In this document: in pieces, positions 44,365 through 55,573 of the stretch | How the letters are laid out: every line of letters starts with the position of its first letter | How positions within the stretch are numbered: position 1 is the first letter of the stretch | The notes under the pieces: generated by a model | The model's input: only the letters and a program-made list of their open reading frames with translations | Databases searched by the model: none | What the model was told of the DNA's origin: nothing | Position numbers and translations under genes: made by a program | Assembly (NCBI RefSeq): GCF_028890485.2 | Contig: NZ_JARCHV010000001.1 | Location: 1 to 64,000 of the forward strand | Direction of reading: 5' to 3' | Length of the DNA: 64,000 nt | From: Planococcus sp. SK3692 | GTDB lineage: Bacteria; Bacillota; Bacilli; Bacillales_A; Planococcaceae

Positions 44365-44925
44365 TCATAACGGCGTGTCTGGTTTCGGAGCACGGGAGTC
44401 TTGTTTCAGCAACGCCAAATAATCGACGTCTTCGTAGGTGCCATTCATGTAAAACTCTTGCTTAAACCGGCCTTCAAACGCCATGCCCGCTTTTTCAAGC
44501 ACGCGTCTCGACGCAGGGTTGCGCACGAGGCAGCGGCCGAATACGCGGTTCAGGCCGTGTTCAGTAAAGGCCTGTTGCAACAGTTTTTGGCATGCTTCTG
44601 TCGCATAGCCCCGCCCCCATTCGGCAGGGTCGATAAAATAACCGATTTCGCCGGAGTGATGGGCTTTCGACATGGCGACCAATCCGCAATTGCCGATATA
44701 GCGTGCGGGGTGGTCTTTCGCGAAGACCGCGTATTCAAAGGCGTGGCCGATATCAAAGCTTTTTTGGACATAGTCGAGCCAGCCATCGAGTTGCTTTCTC
44801 GGATACGGATGCGGAATCATCAGCATCATTTCAGCAATTTCGCGTTTCTTCACCACCGCGTAGACACTATCCGCCATATCCGCTTGATAAGGCTTCAACC
44901 ACAGCCGTTCGGTTTCCAGTATCAT
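44365..44925 (-). CDS. GNAT N-acetyltransferase (RimJ/RimL-like)
   Basis: A 186-aa acetyltransferase. The N-terminal LETERLWLKPYQADMAD, the central YFIDPAEWGRGYATEACQKL with the acetyl-CoA pyrophosphate loop, and the late CLVRNPASRRVLEKAGMAFE are typical of the RimJ/RimL subgroup, which acetylates ribosomal protein N-termini or other amines. AGGGGGC lies 8-9 bp before ATG 44925; upstream in-frame codons lack such a signal. Target unknown. Confidence 0.87.
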   Translation of the reverse strand: MILETERLWLKPYQADMADSVYAVVKKREIAEMMLMIPHPYPRKQLDGWLDYVQKSFDIGHAFEYAVFAKDHPARYIGNCGLVAMSKAHHSGEIGYFIDPAEWGRGYATEACQKLLQQAFTEHGLNRVFGRCLVRNPASRRVLEKAGMAFEGRFKQEFYMNGTYEDVDYLALLKQDSRAPKPDTPL

Positions 44926-45045
44926 ATGCATAAGCCCCCTATCTAATGATTGCAATTGGTATTGCTCTAGCCAAAAAGAACGAACTCCCCAATTCATTCA
45001 GTGATTATTCAGTTGATCTTCTCTTTGAATGGGCGAACCTATAAC

Positions 45046-45084
45046 AAAAAGGCGCTGAATGATTTATTCATTCAACGCCTTTTC
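45046..45084 (-). terminator. Terminator of parEC
   Basis: AAAAGGCG-CTGAATGA pairs with TCATTCAACGCCTTT with one bulge. On the minus strand it follows the parC stop codon immediately. Confidence 0.85.
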
Positions 45085-45087
45085 GGG

Positions 45088-47514
45088 TTATTCAATAGCA
45101 GGAACTCGGTAAGCTGCCATCACGGCGCCGTCTGTTGCTTCGTCAACGATAAACGATCCGTTGGAATAACGGTCAACCGCTTTTAGGCGGCCTGGCGCAA
45201 TCGAGATGCGCAAGCCTTTAGCCGTTTCGAGCAGAATCTCTTCTTTGCCGGTCGTGCCGATGACAGCGACGACGCGGTGGGGATTGGATTTCAATTCCCG
45301 CAGCATGATGACGCCGCGTTTGGCGCGGCTGCCACTTTCAAATTCACTAAGTTTCATCTTTTTGGCGGCTCCGCGCTGCGTGGCGAGCACGAGATCTGGC
45401 TGCTGTTTCGGATCGATCATGACGACAGATACCGCTTCGTCGCCTTCTTTCAAGTTCAAGCCTTTAACACCAGCTGTCCGAAGCCCTGTGACAGGCACTT
45501 CTTCAAGCGGGAAGCGGACGCCGTATGCCATTTTCGTCGCCAGGAACAACTCCGATTCGTTCGTCACGAGCCCGGCGAAGATCATGTCGTCGCCTTTTTT
45601 CAAGTTCATCGTCTTGATGGCGCGTGAATAGCGCTGCACGTGATAGTCTTTCAACGCCGAACGTTTCACTTGGCCGAACTTGGAGACGGTCAAAATGGTC
45701 GCATCTTGTTCAAAATCTTCGAACGGGAACACCGCAAGCACCGATTCGTTTGAATCGAGTGTAACGATGCTCGACAAATGTTGGCCAAGGTCTTTCCATT
45801 TGATATCCGGCAGTTCATTGACAGGCTGGAACACGAAATTCCCGCCGGTCGTGAAGATCAAGACGGTATGCTGCGTATTGAGATTACCTTCGAACAACAA
45901 ATGATCGCTGTCTTTCATGGCAAAATCTTTGCCGTTCGAGGCCGCGTGGGAGCGGGTGCTCGTCCGTTTAACATAGCCTTCTTTCGTCACGGTGACAATC
46001 ACTTCTTCGCTTGGAATCATGATTTCACGCGTAATGGTCAACTCTTCGATCTTTTCTTCAATCTCGGAGCGTCTCGGCTCGGCAAATTTCTTGCGGATCG
46101 CCTGCAATTCCTTTTTGATGACGTTTTTCAATTTCGGCGCGCTCGTCAAGATGCCGGTCAGCTCGGCAATCAACTTGCGCAAGCTTTCCTCTTCTTTTTC
46201 GAGCTCGGTGATATCGGTATTCGTCAATCGGTAAAGCTGCAAGGAGACAATCGCTTCTGCCTGGGCTTCCGAAAACTCGAATTTATCGATCAAATTATTT
46301 TTCGCGTCACGTTTGTCCTTGGACGCACGAATCGTCTTGATCACTTTATCAAGAATTGACAAGGCTTTGATCAAACCTTCGACGATGTGCATGCGGTCGC
46401 TTGCTTTTTGCAGGTCGAACTCCGACCGTTTCGTCACGACTTCTTTTTGATGTTCAATATAAGCATCGAGCATGGTCGGCAAGGTCATCATCGTCGGACG
46501 GCGGTGATGAATCGCCACCATATTGAAGTTGTAGCTGATTTGGAGGTCGGTGTTTTTGAACAAATAGTTCAAGATGCCAGCCGCCTGCACTTCTTTTTTC
46601 AATTCGATGACGATGCGAAGGCCCGTGCGGTCGGATTCATCGCGCACTTCGGAAATGCCGTCGAGTTTACGGTCGAAGCGGTGGTCATCAATTTTCTTGA
46701 TGAGGCTCGCTTTGTTCACCTCAAACGGGATTTCCGTAATGACGATCTGTTCTTTGCCGCCTTTTAACGGTTCAACAGCTGCTTTGGAACGGACCACGAT
46801 TTTGCCGCGCCCCGTTTCATAGGCTTTTTTGATGCCTTCGACGCCTTGGATGATGCCACCGGTCGGAAAATCCGGCCCTTTGATGACGGTCATCAATTCA
46901 TCGATCGACACATCCGGATTGTCGATGCGCATGAGCACTGCATCGAGTGCTTCATGCAGCGCATGCGGCGGGATGTCAGTCGCGTATCCTGCAGAAATCC
47001 CGGTTGAGCCGTTGACGAGCAAATTCGGGAAACGCGCCGGCAGTACGGTCGGTTCGACGTCCACATCGTCAAAATTCGGAATGAATTCGACGGTGCGTTT
47101 TTCAATGTCGCGCAATAGTTCGCCGGAAATCGCTGAAAGCCGGGCTTCCGTATAACGCATCGCGGCCGGGGAATCCCCGTCCATTGAGCCGTTATTGCCG
47201 TGCATTTCCACGAGCATGTGACGGATTTTCCAGTCTTGGCTGAGCCGCACCATCGCTTCGTACACCGAGCTATCGCCGTGTGGGTGATAGTTACCGATGA
47301 CGTTCCCGACCGTTTTGGCGGATTTCCGGAACGCTTTGTCGTTGGTATTGCCTTCGTGGTACATGGCGTATAGGATGCGGCGCTGTACCGGCTTCAAGCC
47401 GTCGCGGGCATCCGGCAGCGCGCGGTCCTGGATAATGTATTTGCTATAGCGGCCAAACCGATCGCCGATGACTTCTTCTAAGGGCAGATCTTGGAAACGT
47501 TCGGTTTGTGTCAT
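45088..47514 (-). CDS. parC: DNA topoisomerase IV subunit A
   Basis: ParC cuts and rejoins DNA in topoisomerase IV, which decatenates daughter chromosomes. The DNA-gate region shows [17 protein letters not shown], the quinolone-resistance region [19 protein letters not shown] with wild-type Ser and Glu, and the catalytic Tyr in [14 protein letters not shown]. The C-terminal third is the beta-pinwheel domain. At 808 aa it has the normal length. Its start overlaps the 3' end of parE by 4 bp. Order parE-parC and neighbours match B. subtilis. Confidence 0.97.
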   Translation of the reverse strand: MTQTERFQDLPLEEVIGDRFGRYSKYIIQDRALPDARDGLKPVQRRILYAMYHEGNTNDKAFRKSAKTVGNVIGNYHPHGDSSVYEAMVRLSQDWKIRHMLVEMHGNNGSMDGDSPAAMRYTEARLSAISGELLRDIEKRTVEFIPNFDDVDVEPTVLPARFPNLLVNGSTGISAGYATDIPPHALHEALDAVLMRIDNPDVSIDELMTVIKGPDFPTGGIIQGVEGIKKAYETGRGKIVVRSKAAVEPLKGGKEQIVITEIPFEVNKASLIKKIDDHRFDRKLDGISEVRDESDRTGLRIVIELKKEVQAAGILNYLFKNTDLQISYNFNMVAIHHRRPTMMTLPTMLDAYIEHQKEVVTKRSEFDLQKASDRMHIVEGLIKALSILDKVIKTIRASKDKRDAKNNLIDKFEFSEAQAEAIVSLQLYRLTNTDITELEKEEESLRKLIAELTGILTSAPKLKNVIKKELQAIRKKFAEPRRSEIEEKIEELTITREIMIPSEEVIVTVTKEGYVKRTSTRSHAASNGKDFAMKDSDHLLFEGNLNTQHTVLIFTTGGNFVFQPVNELPDIKWKDLGQHLSSIVTLDSNESVLAVFPFEDFEQDATILTVSKFGQVKRSALKDYHVQRYSRAIKTMNLKKGDDMIFAGLVTNESELFLATKMAYGVRFPLEEVPVTGLRTAGVKGLNLKEGDEAVSVVMIDPKQQPDLVLATQRGAAKKMKLSEFESGSRAKRGVIMLRELKSNPHRVVAVIGTTGKEEILLETAKGLRISIAPGRLKAVDRYSNGSFIVDEATDGAVMAAYRVPAIE

Positions 47515-49481
47515 ACGAGTTCCTCCTCAGCGTGAATCAAATCATTTTCTAGAATGTTGCTGTCGTCTTCCAAACCGAAGTCGACGTTGTTTTCGATCCA
47601 TTTGCGGCGCGGTTCGACTTTATCGCCCATCAAGGTCGTGATGCGGCGTTCAGCACGTGCACCGTCTTCGATCGTCACACGGATCAAGGTGCGCGATTCC
47701 GGGTTCATGGTCGTCTCCCATAATTGGTCGGCGTTCATTTCCCCGAGACCTTTATAGCGCTGGAGCATATAGCCTTTGCCGACTTTCTTGATTGACTCGT
47801 CGAGATCCGCTTCAGTCCATGCATAATTGACGACTTCTTTTTTGCCCACGCCTTTGGACACTTTATAGAGCGGCGGCAAGGCGATGAACACTTTGCCGGC
47901 TTCGATGAGCGGCTTCATGTAGCGGTAAAAGAACGTCAACAGCAGCACTTGGATATGGGCGCCGTCGGTATCGGCATCGGTCATGATGATGACTTTGTTA
48001 TAGGCGATGTCGTCTACGGAGAAATCAGAAGATACGCCGCCGCCGATTGCGTGGATGATGGTGGCGATTTCTTCGTTTTTCATGATTTCTTCAAGTTTTG
48101 CTTTTTCGGTATTGACGACTTTCCCGCGCAGCGGCAAGATCGCCTGGAATGTCCGGTCGCGGCCTTGTTTGGCAGAACCGCCCGCCGAGTCACCCTCAAC
48201 GAGGTACAATTCGTTCTTTTTGGCGTTGCGCGACTGGGCCGGCGTCAATTTACCGGACAACAAAGTATCGGATTTCTTGCGTTTCTTGCCATTTCGGGCA
48301 TCTTCCCGCGCTTTTCGTGCGGCGAGACGCGCCTGAGACGCCCGTATTGCTTTGCGGACAAGTGACGCACTGTGTTCTGCGTTCTCCTCGAGGAAGTACA
48401 TCAAGTGCTGGGAAATGACCGCATCAACAGCACCGCGGGCTTCGCTTGTGCCCAGTTTGCTCTTCGTCTGCCCTTCAAATTGCAGCAAAGCTTCCGGGAT
48501 GCGCACCGAGACGATGGCTGCTAAACCTTCGCGGATGTCGGAGCCTTCAAGGTTTTTGTCTTTATCTTTCAATAAATTGATTTTGCGTGCGTAATCGTTG
48601 AAAACGCGGGTCATCGCCGCTTTGGCGCCGGTTTCGTGCGTTCCGCCATCGCGTGTTCTGACATTATTGACGAATGATAGAATCGTTTCGGAATAGCCGT
48701 CGTTGAACTGGAATGCGAATTCGACTTCAAGGCTCTCGCTCTGCCCTTCCATATACGCCACTTTGTGGAGCACGTCTTTTTCCTCGTTCAAGTATTCGAC
48801 AAAGGCTTTGATACCGGTTTCATAAAAGAAGCTCTCGCCGGTTTGGCTGCGCTCATCGATCAACTCGATGTTCATGCCTTTCATGAGGAACGCAGATTCG
48901 CGCAAGCGTTCGCTCAAGGTGTCGTAATTGTATTTGGATACGCTAAAGATGCTTTCATCCGGCAGGAAATGAATCAACGTGCCTGATTCTTTCGTTTTGC
49001 CGATCTCTTCCAAAGTCGTCACGGGTTTGCCGCCGTTTTCAAAACGCTGGCGGTATTTGCGCCCGTCGCGGTGGATTGTCACTTCCAAAAAACTCGACAA
49101 GGCATTGACGACAGAGGCGCCGACGCCGTGAAGGCCGCCGCTTGTCTTATAGCCGCCCTGGCCGAATTTGCCGCCGGCATGAAGCACCGTCAAAATAACT
49201 TCCGGTGTCGGTTTGCCGCTTCTGTGCATTCCTGTGGGCATGCCGCGGCCATAATCGCGCACGCTGATGCTATTGTCTTCGTGAATGGTCACCGTGATGC
49301 GGTCGCCGAATCCGGCAAGCGCTTCATCGACGGAATTGTCGACGATTTCGTAGACCAAATGGTGAAGCCCGCGGGCATCGGTCGAACCGATGTACATCCC
49401 GGGGCGTTTGCGGACAGCGTCCAGGCCTTCTAAAACTTGGATCGCTTCTTCGTTGTATGCATTGCTGTTCGTTTTAGCCAT
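47511..49481 (-). CDS. parE: DNA topoisomerase IV subunit B
   Basis: ParE is the ATPase subunit of topoisomerase IV. GHKL ATPase motifs are [28 protein letters not shown] and [18 protein letters not shown]. The TOPRIM region contains [30 protein letters not shown] and [14 protein letters not shown]. At 656 aa it is the expected size. A GGAGGG ribosome binding site precedes ATG 49481, and a LexA-type operator lies 15 bp upstream of the start codon, suggesting SOS control of parEC. Confidence 0.97.
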   Translation of the reverse strand: MAKTNSNAYNEEAIQVLEGLDAVRKRPGMYIGSTDARGLHHLVYEIVDNSVDEALAGFGDRITVTIHEDNSISVRDYGRGMPTGMHRSGKPTPEVILTVLHAGGKFGQGGYKTSGGLHGVGASVVNALSSFLEVTIHRDGRKYRQRFENGGKPVTTLEEIGKTKESGTLIHFLPDESIFSVSKYNYDTLSERLRESAFLMKGMNIELIDERSQTGESFFYETGIKAFVEYLNEEKDVLHKVAYMEGQSESLEVEFAFQFNDGYSETILSFVNNVRTRDGGTHETGAKAAMTRVFNDYARKINLLKDKDKNLEGSDIREGLAAIVSVRIPEALLQFEGQTKSKLGTSEARGAVDAVISQHLMYFLEENAEHSASLVRKAIRASQARLAARKAREDARNGKKRKKSDTLLSGKLTPAQSRNAKKNELYLVEGDSAGGSAKQGRDRTFQAILPLRGKVVNTEKAKLEEIMKNEEIATIIHAIGGGVSSDFSVDDIAYNKVIIMTDADTDGAHIQVLLLTFFYRYMKPLIEAGKVFIALPPLYKVSKGVGKKEVVNYAWTEADLDESIKKVGKGYMLQRYKGLGEMNADQLWETTMNPESRTLIRVTIEDGARAERRITTLMGDKVEPRRKWIENNVDFGLEDDSNILENDLIHAEEELV

Positions 49482-49495
49482 CTATTTCCCTCCAA

Positions 49496-49509
49496 CAAAC
49501 ATTTGTTCG
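49496..49509 (-). promoter_or_regulatory. LexA (DinR) box upstream of parE
   Basis: On the minus strand CGAACAAATGTTTG matches the Bacillus LexA box CGAACRNRYGTTYC at all but the last base. The parEC genes of B. subtilis are, as I recall, in the LexA regulon, which supports the call. Confidence 0.7.
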
Positions 49510-49565
49510 TATACTGTCTACTTTTAATCGTATGCCATTCCAGGCGTTCCTGTCAATGTTCATAG

Positions 49566-49588
49566 AAAAAGAGCGCTAGGCGCCCTTC
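49566..49588 (-). terminator. Probable terminator of the yneT-like gene
   Basis: On the minus strand GGGCGC pairs with GCGCTC (one G-T) around CTA, followed by five T. Confidence 0.55.
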
Positions 49589-49597
49589 GTGAATCGG

Positions 49598-50005
49598 CTA
49601 TTTCAGGATGGCATGTTCGACTTTGATGCAGCGGTCCATGATGACCGTGTAGCCGGCTGCGTCGAGGCGATTGAAGACCTCTTCATCGACGACGTTCAAC
49701 TGCGTCCAAAACACCGGGGCATCGATTTTCAGGAATTCTTCCGCAATAGCGGGCAAAAACTCGCTGCGGCGGAACACGTTAACGATATCGACCGGTTCCG
49801 GAATGTCCGCAAGCGTCGCGTAGCTTTTCTCCCCCAGCACTTCATCCGCCATCGGATTGACGGGGATGATGCGGTAGCCTGCATCTTGCATCGCTTTGGA
49901 TACCATATAAGAGGTTCTCATCGGATTCGGGCTCAAGCCGACAACGGCAATGGTCTTGGCATTGTCGAGCACTTCTTTGATTGCTGTGCGATCTGGGTTT
50001 TTCAA
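49598..50005 (-). CDS. yneT: CoA-binding protein (YneT/YccU family)
   Basis: A small Rossmann-fold CoA-binding protein. The motif KTIAVVGLSPNPMRTSYMVSK is the nucleotide-binding loop, followed by YRIIPVNPMADEVLGEKSY and DIVNVFRRSEFLPAIAEEF, all typical of the family. The minus-strand frame extends to 50095, but AGGTGA at 50016-50011 points to the TTG at 50005, giving MKNPDRTAIKEVLDNAKT and 135 aa, the usual family length. Gene order beside parE and plsY matches yneT of B. subtilis. Its cellular role is unknown. Confidence 0.87.
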   Translation of the reverse strand: MKNPDRTAIKEVLDNAKTIAVVGLSPNPMRTSYMVSKAMQDAGYRIIPVNPMADEVLGEKSYATLADIPEPVDIVNVFRRSEFLPAIAEEFLKIDAPVFWTQLNVVDEEVFNRLDAAGYTVIMDRCIKVEHAILK

Positions 50006-50140
50006 CAAAATCACCTGTCCTTTTAGTCTATCATACATGAAATGCGTGCGTTTGTTGAATAATCCGCCATCTATTGTTTCTGTGTCTTCGGTCATGGTAA
50101 ACTGTAGAAAAGAAAACAGTGTACGTCAAAGGAGTCAATT

Positions 50141-50731
50141 ATGGACATTTTGCTTCCGGTAATTATCGCTTATTTACTCGGATCCATCCCTTCAGCATTA
50201 TGGATCGGAAAACTTTTCTACAATACGGACATTCGGACGAAGGGCAGCGGCAATTTAGGAGCAACCAACACCTTCCGCGTGCTCGGCCCGAAAGCCGGAT
50301 TCGTCGTCACCATCCTGGATATTTTAAAAGGCACGGCCGCGACGCTGCTGCCGCTCGTGATGGTCACCGATGTCCACCCGCTCATTCTCGGCGTCATTGC
50401 GGTCATCGGCCATATGTTCCCGGTGTTCGCGCGCTTTAAAGGCGGCAAAGCCGTTGCTACATCCGGCGGAATCCTGCTTGGGTATCAATGGCCCTTGTTT
50501 TTACTTGCCGTGGCGGTGTTGTTGATTGCGTTGAAGATCACCAAGATGGTATCCTTGTCGTCAATCATCTTGGCTGTCGTCTCGGTTATCTATACGATCA
50601 TCTACACGATCAATACCGGTGATTACCTGTTCATGGCGGTCATTTTTACACTGGCCACGTTCATCATTTACCGGCATCGCGCGAACATCGCGAGAATCCG
50701 CGCAGGCACCGAACCGAAGATCAAGTGGTAG
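50141..50731 (+). CDS. plsY: Acyl-phosphate glycerol-3-phosphate acyltransferase
   Basis: PlsY transfers the acyl group from acyl-phosphate to glycerol 3-phosphate, the first committed step of phospholipid synthesis in Gram-positives. Five membrane segments and the three loop motifs are present: [16 protein letters not shown] (motif 1), [15 protein letters not shown] (motif 2, glycerol-3-phosphate site) and [13 protein letters not shown] (motif 3). At 196 aa it is typical. AAAGGAG precedes ATG 50141. It is divergent from yneT and followed 21 bp later by a HesB-like gene. Confidence 0.96.
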   Translation: MDILLPVIIAYLLGSIPSALWIGKLFYNTDIRTKGSGNLGATNTFRVLGPKAGFVVTILDILKGTAATLLPLVMVTDVHPLILGVIAVIGHMFPVFARFKGGKAVATSGGILLGYQWPLFLLAVAVLLIALKITKMVSLSSIILAVVSVIYTIIYTINTGDYLFMAVIFTLATFIIYRHRANIARIRAGTEPKIKW

Positions 50732-50752
50732 AACCCGAAAGGACGTGTATAC

Positions 50753-51049
50753 ATGGAGATCCATTTGAGCAACGATGCAAAAGATTGGTTCCATAACGAA
50801 ATGGAAGTCGAGTCTGGGGAAGCGGTGCGGTTTTTCGTCCGCTACGGAGGCGCTGGCCTACAGCCGGGCTTTTCACTTGGCGTCACGAAAGACAGCCCTT
50901 ACGAAGCGGTGGTCCGCCTCGAAGAAGGAAACGTGCTGTACTTTATTGAAGAAGCGGACCAGTGGTATTTCGATGAACACGACCTGCACGTCACTGTGGA
51001 TGACGCATTAGGTGAATTAAGTTATTCATACGAATCAAAAGAAGCATGA
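50753..51049 (+). CDS. yneR: HesB/YneR-family protein
   Basis: A 98-aa protein of the HesB/IscA-like fold. It lacks the three Cys residues of true A-type iron-sulfur carriers, as does Bacillus YneR, so it is probably not a cluster carrier. The opening EIHLSNDAKDWFHNEMEV and RFFVRYGGAGLQPGFSLG are family hallmarks. It follows plsY by 21 bp with a ribosome binding site GAAAGGACG, so both are likely co-transcribed. Order matches B. subtilis. Confidence 0.87.
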   Translation: MEIHLSNDAKDWFHNEMEVESGEAVRFFVRYGGAGLQPGFSLGVTKDSPYEAVVRLEEGNVLYFIEEADQWYFDEHDLHVTVDDALGELSYSYESKEA

Positions 51050-51075
51050 CGCCAAATGGCGTCATGCTTCTTTTT
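51037..51075. terminator. Bidirectional terminator
   Basis: AAAAGAAGCATGACGCC pairs with GGCGTCATGCTTCTTTT. It overlaps the yneR stop codon and separates yneR from the convergent yneQ. Confidence 0.9.
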
Positions 51076-51083
51076 GATTTAAT

Positions 51084-51395
51084 CTATTCATTTTGATTAA
51101 TGGTTAATCTATTCAGTTGATCCAAGCGGCCTTCTGCCTCCAAAATTTCCGCTTGCCTGTCGCCGAATAAATCAAAATGCGGGTAGTCATTGCGCAGATC
51201 CAGCCATTCACGCCGTAAGCCGTAGCGACTGCCCCAATCGGCGAGTTTGTCGATATCACTGCAGCCGACTTTCGTGACCGTGGTGCAGCCAGGGAATCGG
51301 TGATCTACCCAGTAGTGGGTAAGAAACGAGATATGCCCATCATGTACATCCTGTTTCCAGCGCTCCAATTCAGGTCGTCGGATTCCGAACGCCAT
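51084..51395 (-). CDS. yneQ: YneQ-like hypothetical protein
   Basis: A 103-aa soluble protein without a known function. It begins MAFGIRRPELERWKQDVH and has a central ISFLTHYWVDHRFPGCTTVT with aromatic and His residues, and GLRREWLDLRNDYPHFDLFG. The identification as YneQ rests on position between yneP and yneR, as in B. subtilis, and on matching length. It overlaps the 3' end of yneP by 26 bp, with GAGGGGGG as ribosome binding site. Confidence 0.78.
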   Translation of the reverse strand: MAFGIRRPELERWKQDVHDGHISFLTHYWVDHRFPGCTTVTKVGCSDIDKLADWGSRYGLRREWLDLRNDYPHFDLFGDRQAEILEAEGRLDQLNRLTINQNE

Positions 51396-51819
51396 CTTCT
51401 GCCCCCCTCACCACTTCTTTGTATTTGGCATCCCACTCCGGTGCCACTTTGGCAAGCGGGACCGGACGGAAGCTGTCTTTTTTTACGACGACATGCTCAG
51501 ATGTCGCTTTCGCGGCGAGTGTGCCGTCTTCATGCAGTACTTCGTAGCCATATGTCGTCCGTAAGCGGCCGTGAGACGCCACCCAGGTCTTGACGCGTGC
51601 TTTTTGCCCATAGCGCAGCGCGGCTTTGTATTGGATGGAGATATCCGTTACCGGGGACAAGAACCCTTGCGATTCCATTCCGGCATACGTAAACCCGAGA
51701 TCCTTAATCAATTGGGTGCGACCGAGTTCAAGCCAGATCAAGTAATTGGCGTGATAGACGACGCCCATCTGGTCCGTTTCCGCGTAGCGGATTTCAATTT
51801 CTTTTTCGCTTATGTACAT
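51370..51819 (-). CDS. yneP: Acyl-CoA thioesterase, YneP-like hot-dog fold
   Basis: A 149-aa hot-dog-fold thioesterase that hydrolyses acyl-CoA. The signature RYAETDQMGVVYHANYLIWL contains the catalytic Asp of 4-hydroxybenzoyl-CoA-type thioesterases, and GRTQLIKDLGFTYAGMES follows. The C-terminus runs past the yneQ start. AGAGGTGAAGG precedes ATG 51819. Position next to acnA and yneQ agrees with B. subtilis yneP. The physiological acyl group is unknown. Confidence 0.9.
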   Translation of the reverse strand: MYISEKEIEIRYAETDQMGVVYHANYLIWLELGRTQLIKDLGFTYAGMESQGFLSPVTDISIQYKAALRYGQKARVKTWVASHGRLRTTYGYEVLHEDGTLAAKATSEHVVVKKDSFRPVPLAKVAPEWDAKYKEVVRGAEDGVRNPTT

Positions 51820-51934
51820 TTTCCTTCACCTCTCCTCTAGTATACAGGACATGCATTGCGATCAAAAAGCACAAGGCCCTGAAGATGCGTTTCTCATAGC
51901 TCGCCAGATTCTTTACGGACGATTCTTCCCAAAA

Positions 51935-51967
51935 TAAAAAGGCCGCCCGAAGGCAGCCTTTTTATTT
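51935..51967 (-). terminator. Terminator of acnA
   Basis: AAAAAGGC-CGCC pairs with GGCAGCCTTTTT with a mismatch; on the minus strand it follows the acnA stop codon within a few bases and ends in T-run. Confidence 0.8.
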
Positions 51968-51969
51968 TT

Positions 51970-54684
51970 TTATGCTTCTAGCAATTTGTTGCGGAGCACC
52001 ATTTGCAGGATGCCGCCGTGACGGAAGTAGTCGACTTCCACTTCAGAGTCGAAGCGTGCGAGGACTTTGAATTCCGTTACTTTGCCATCTTCAGCAGTAG
52101 CTGTGACCGTCAATACGTCGCGCGGTTTCACATCGTCGGACAAGTTGACGCTGATGGTTTCATGGCCTGTAAGACCAAGAGAATCAGCGCTTTCGCCGTT
52201 GACGAATTGAAGCGGCAAGACGCCCATCATTACAAGGTTTGAACGGTGAATACGCTCATAGCTTTCCGCGATGACTGTTTTGACGCCTAGAAGGAATGTT
52301 CCTTTGGCAGCCCAGTCACGGGAAGAACCCATGCCGTAATCTTTACCGGCTAGAACGACAAGGCCAGTGCCTTGCTGTTGATACTTCATGCATGCATCGT
52401 AGATTGGCATAATTTCGCCAGTCGGCCAGAATGTCGTGAAGCCGCCAGTAGTGCCTGGTGCGACTTGGTTACGGATTCGGATGTTCGCAAACGTACCGCG
52501 CATCATGACTTCGTGGTTACCGCGACGGGAGCCGTAAGAGTTAAAGTTACGCGGCTCCACGCCGTTTTCACGCAAGTACAAGCCAGCTGGTGTATCTTTG
52601 CCGATCGCGCCTGCTGGTGAAATATGGTCCGTCGTGATCGAATCAGCGAATTTCGCCATGACACGAAGGCCAGATAGCGGTTGGATCGGTGTTGGTTCTT
52701 TCGACATGCCTGTGAAGAATGGCGGGTTTTGGATATACGTAGAGTTGTCATCGAAAGCATACAAGGAATCATCGTTTGTTTCGATCGCATTCCACTCTGC
52801 GTTTTCCGTGAAGACATGCTCGTACTCTTTACGGAACAATTCAGGCGTTACCGTGTTGTGCACGACATCTTTCACTTCTTCAGTTGAAGGCCAGATGTCT
52901 TTGAAGAATACATCGTTGCCATCTTGGTCTTGACCGATTGGGTCTACTTCGAAGTCGATATCCACTGTACCGGCAAGTGCATAAGCCACAACGAGCATCG
53001 GGGATGCCAAGTAGTTAGCTTTTACAAGCGGGTGAATGCGTCCTTCAAAGTTACGGTTACCGGACAATACAGATGAAACGAGCAAGTCGTTTTCAACAAT
53101 CGCTTCTTCGATTTCAGGAAGGAGCGGGCCGGAGTTACCGATACATGTTGTACAGCCGTAACCGACCAAGTTGAATCCGATTTGGTTCATGTAGTCAAGC
53201 AGGCCAGAATCGCTCAAGTAGCCTGTCACGACTTTCGAACCTGGTGCGAGTGATGTTTTCACGTATGGAGGCGGTGTCAAGCCTTTTTCAACCGCTTTTT
53301 TCGCAACCAATCCAGCGCCGAGCATAACGTACGGGTTGGACGTGTTTGTGCAAGACGTGATTGCAGCAATCGCCAAAGCACCAGTGTTCATTTCAGCTGT
53401 TTTGCCGTCGTTAAATTTAACAGTCGCTGTTTTATTGATTTCATTTTGATCCAACGCGAATCCGTGTGGGCCTTCTGCAGCAGTGATTGCTGTGTTGAAT
53501 TCTTTTTTCATTTGGGACAATGGAATCAAATCTTGCGGGCGTTTCGGGCCGGACAAGTTCGGTTCGATTGTCGTCAAGTCGATTTCAACAAGGTCTGTGT
53601 AGATCGGATCTTCGTTGTCGACGGTGAAGAACATATCGTTTGCTTTCAAGTACTCTTTAGTGACTGCGATTTGCTCTTCTGTACGGGCAGTCAAACGCAT
53701 GTAAGTCAATGCTTCTTCATCTACTGGGAAGAATCCGCAAGTAGCGCCGTATTCAGGTGCCATGTTGGCGATCGTCGCACGGTCTGCAAGTGGCAATGTC
53801 GTAACACCAGGGCCGAAGAACTCGACGAATTTGCCGACTACGCCTTTTTTACGCAAAGTTTCAGTGACTTTGAGTGCCAAATCCGTCGCAGTTGCGCCGT
53901 TTGGCAGTTCGCCAGTCATTTTCACGCCGATAACTTCAGGAATCGGGAAGTATGAAGGCTGTCCGAGCATGCCTGCTTCCGCTTCAATTCCGCCGACGCC
54001 CCATCCAAGTACGCCGATCCCGTTGATCATCGTCGTGTGGGAGTCCGTCCCGACAAGTGTATCCGGGAAGGCTTCGAATGTGCCGTCTTCATTTGGAATA
54101 GCGTGGACAACATTCGCCAAGTACTCAAGGTTTACTTGGTGAACGATACCTGTTGCGGGTGGAACCGCACGGTAGTTGTCGTAAGCTTTTTGAGCCCAGT
54201 TGAGGAATTGGTAACGCTCTGCATTGCGTTCGAACTCAAGTTCCATGTTCGCGCGCAGTGCATCTTCCGTGCCGTAACGGTCAACTTGAACCGAGTGGTC
54301 AATGACCAAATCAACCGGAATTTCCGGGTTGATCTTGTCCGGGTCGCCGCCCATTTCAGCCATTGCTGAACGAAGCGCCGCCAAGTCGACAACTACCGGT
54401 ACGCCGGTGAAGTCTTGAAGGATGACACGGGAAGGTTTGAATGGAACTTCCGCTTCTTTATTCGCGTCTTTGCCCCATTTTGCCAGTTCTTCCACATGTT
54501 CGTCTTTGATGACATATCCGTCGTGCTGACGCAATACGGATTCCAATAGTACTTTTACAGAGTACGGAAGGCGAGATACTTTCGCGATCCCCGCTTCTTC
54601 GAGTGCAGCGAGACGATAATAATTATACGTCTTGCCGTTGAGCTCGAACGACGTGCGGCTGTTGTGCAAACTGCTCTTTGCCAT
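51970..54684 (-). CDS. acnA: Aconitate hydratase
   Basis: Aconitase (CitB/AcnA) interconverts citrate and isocitrate through a 4Fe-4S cluster; the Bacillus enzyme also acts as an iron-responsive RNA-binding protein. Cluster Cys residues are in [17 protein letters not shown] and [13 protein letters not shown]. Further signatures are [19 protein letters not shown] and, in the swivel domain, [16 protein letters not shown]. At 904 aa it has the IRP1/AcnA length. AAAGGAGG precedes ATG 54684. A good SigA promoter lies about 62 bp upstream. Control by CcpC/CodY is known in B. subtilis; I found no clear CcpC box here. Confidence 0.97.
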   Translation of the reverse strand: MAKSSLHNSRTSFELNGKTYNYYRLAALEEAGIAKVSRLPYSVKVLLESVLRQHDGYVIKDEHVEELAKWGKDANKEAEVPFKPSRVILQDFTGVPVVVDLAALRSAMAEMGGDPDKINPEIPVDLVIDHSVQVDRYGTEDALRANMELEFERNAERYQFLNWAQKAYDNYRAVPPATGIVHQVNLEYLANVVHAIPNEDGTFEAFPDTLVGTDSHTTMINGIGVLGWGVGGIEAEAGMLGQPSYFPIPEVIGVKMTGELPNGATATDLALKVTETLRKKGVVGKFVEFFGPGVTTLPLADRATIANMAPEYGATCGFFPVDEEALTYMRLTARTEEQIAVTKEYLKANDMFFTVDNEDPIYTDLVEIDLTTIEPNLSGPKRPQDLIPLSQMKKEFNTAITAAEGPHGFALDQNEINKTATVKFNDGKTAEMNTGALAIAAITSCTNTSNPYVMLGAGLVAKKAVEKGLTPPPYVKTSLAPGSKVVTGYLSDSGLLDYMNQIGFNLVGYGCTTCIGNSGPLLPEIEEAIVENDLLVSSVLSGNRNFEGRIHPLVKANYLASPMLVVAYALAGTVDIDFEVDPIGQDQDGNDVFFKDIWPSTEEVKDVVHNTVTPELFRKEYEHVFTENAEWNAIETNDDSLYAFDDNSTYIQNPPFFTGMSKEPTPIQPLSGLRVMAKFADSITTDHISPAGAIGKDTPAGLYLRENGVEPRNFNSYGSRRGNHEVMMRGTFANIRIRNQVAPGTTGGFTTFWPTGEIMPIYDACMKYQQQGTGLVVLAGKDYGMGSSRDWAAKGTFLLGVKTVIAESYERIHRSNLVMMGVLPLQFVNGESADSLGLTGHETISVNLSDDVKPRDVLTVTATAEDGKVTEFKVLARFDSEVEVDYFRHGGILQMVLRNKLLEA

Positions 54685-54745
54685 AATCGTGTTCCTCCTT
54701 TAAATCTTCTGAAAAGGCGTGTTACCGCGTCTTTTCTCCTCTTCC

Positions 54746-54774
54746 ATCATACCGAAACAATGTGCATAAGTAAA
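54746..54774 (-). promoter_or_regulatory. Promoter of acnA
   Basis: On the minus strand TTTACT (54774-54769) and TATGAT (54751-54746) with 17-bp spacing. Confidence 0.65.
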
Positions 54775-54814
54775 TTACATTAAAATTATAGATTTCAATA
54801 AGTTTTTCTAATGA

Positions 54815-55345
54815 CTATTTCTTTTTGTCATCGACTTTACTTAAGGTCTCTTCCAATTGAAGTAAATGGCGTTTCTCGTGGTAACCAATGAACGGGAACC
54901 ATTGGACGAGCGGCACATCGCCGAACACAGGGTGAGGCATCGAGTTGTTCTCGAGGGTGTCTTCATCTAAGTGAGCATAAACTTCATAGAGGCGATTCCT
55001 TGAGTCATTCAACTTCTCTTTCATCTCTTCCAAAGTGAAAAATCTTTCTTCTGGCACTGTATGGTTAGGTGCCTCGACTTTCACTTTGCGGCTGACCGAT
55101 ACTTGGATTGGTTTCTTCATGGCTTTTTTGCGTTGGTTTTTCTTCGCTGTTTTGGCAACACCCGCTGTAATCGTCTCTTCCATTTTGTGTAGGTGGTCCA
55201 AAATCTGCATAGCAGACCATGCATCATCCGACGGTTTTTCATTCAGCAGCCCATCATCGAATGGTTCGACTGCCTTCAAGATGGTATGGCGGATTCTTGC
55301 ATTTTCTTCGTTTTGCAATTGCTGCACCTCATTTCTAATTTCCAT
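54815..55345 (-). CDS. DinB-family (DUF664-like) protein
   Basis: A 176-aa four-helix-bundle protein of the DinB/YfiT superfamily, usually metal-dependent. Putative metal His residues are in MQILDHLHKMEETI and FIGYHEKRHLLQLE, the expected first and third positions. SDDAWSAMQILDHL is the family opening. Related proteins include thiol transferases that use bacillithiol; whether this one does is unknown. The start at 55345 has the ribosome binding site AAAGATAATGG, which is weak. Confidence 0.83.
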   Translation of the reverse strand: MEIRNEVQQLQNEENARIRHTILKAVEPFDDGLLNEKPSDDAWSAMQILDHLHKMEETITAGVAKTAKKNQRKKAMKKPIQVSVSRKVKVEAPNHTVPEERFFTLEEMKEKLNDSRNRLYEVYAHLDEDTLENNSMPHPVFGDVPLVQWFPFIGYHEKRHLLQLEETLSKVDDKKK

Positions 55346-55573
55346 TATCTTTCTTTATACCCGCTTTGTCGATGATCATTCGTTTTTTCACGGCCATTTT
55401 TGAACTGCTTGTTGGCTCTTTTTGGTTTTTTTGTATTATCCTTAAGTAGTTTATTACTTATGAATGAATAATTGACTTTTTCAGTCATTTCCTTGCCTGC
55501 CAAGGGAAAGTACGTTCTCTTTCGCCCATAAACTGATACAATGAATAAAACCCAGTGAGAGAGGTGAATGTCC

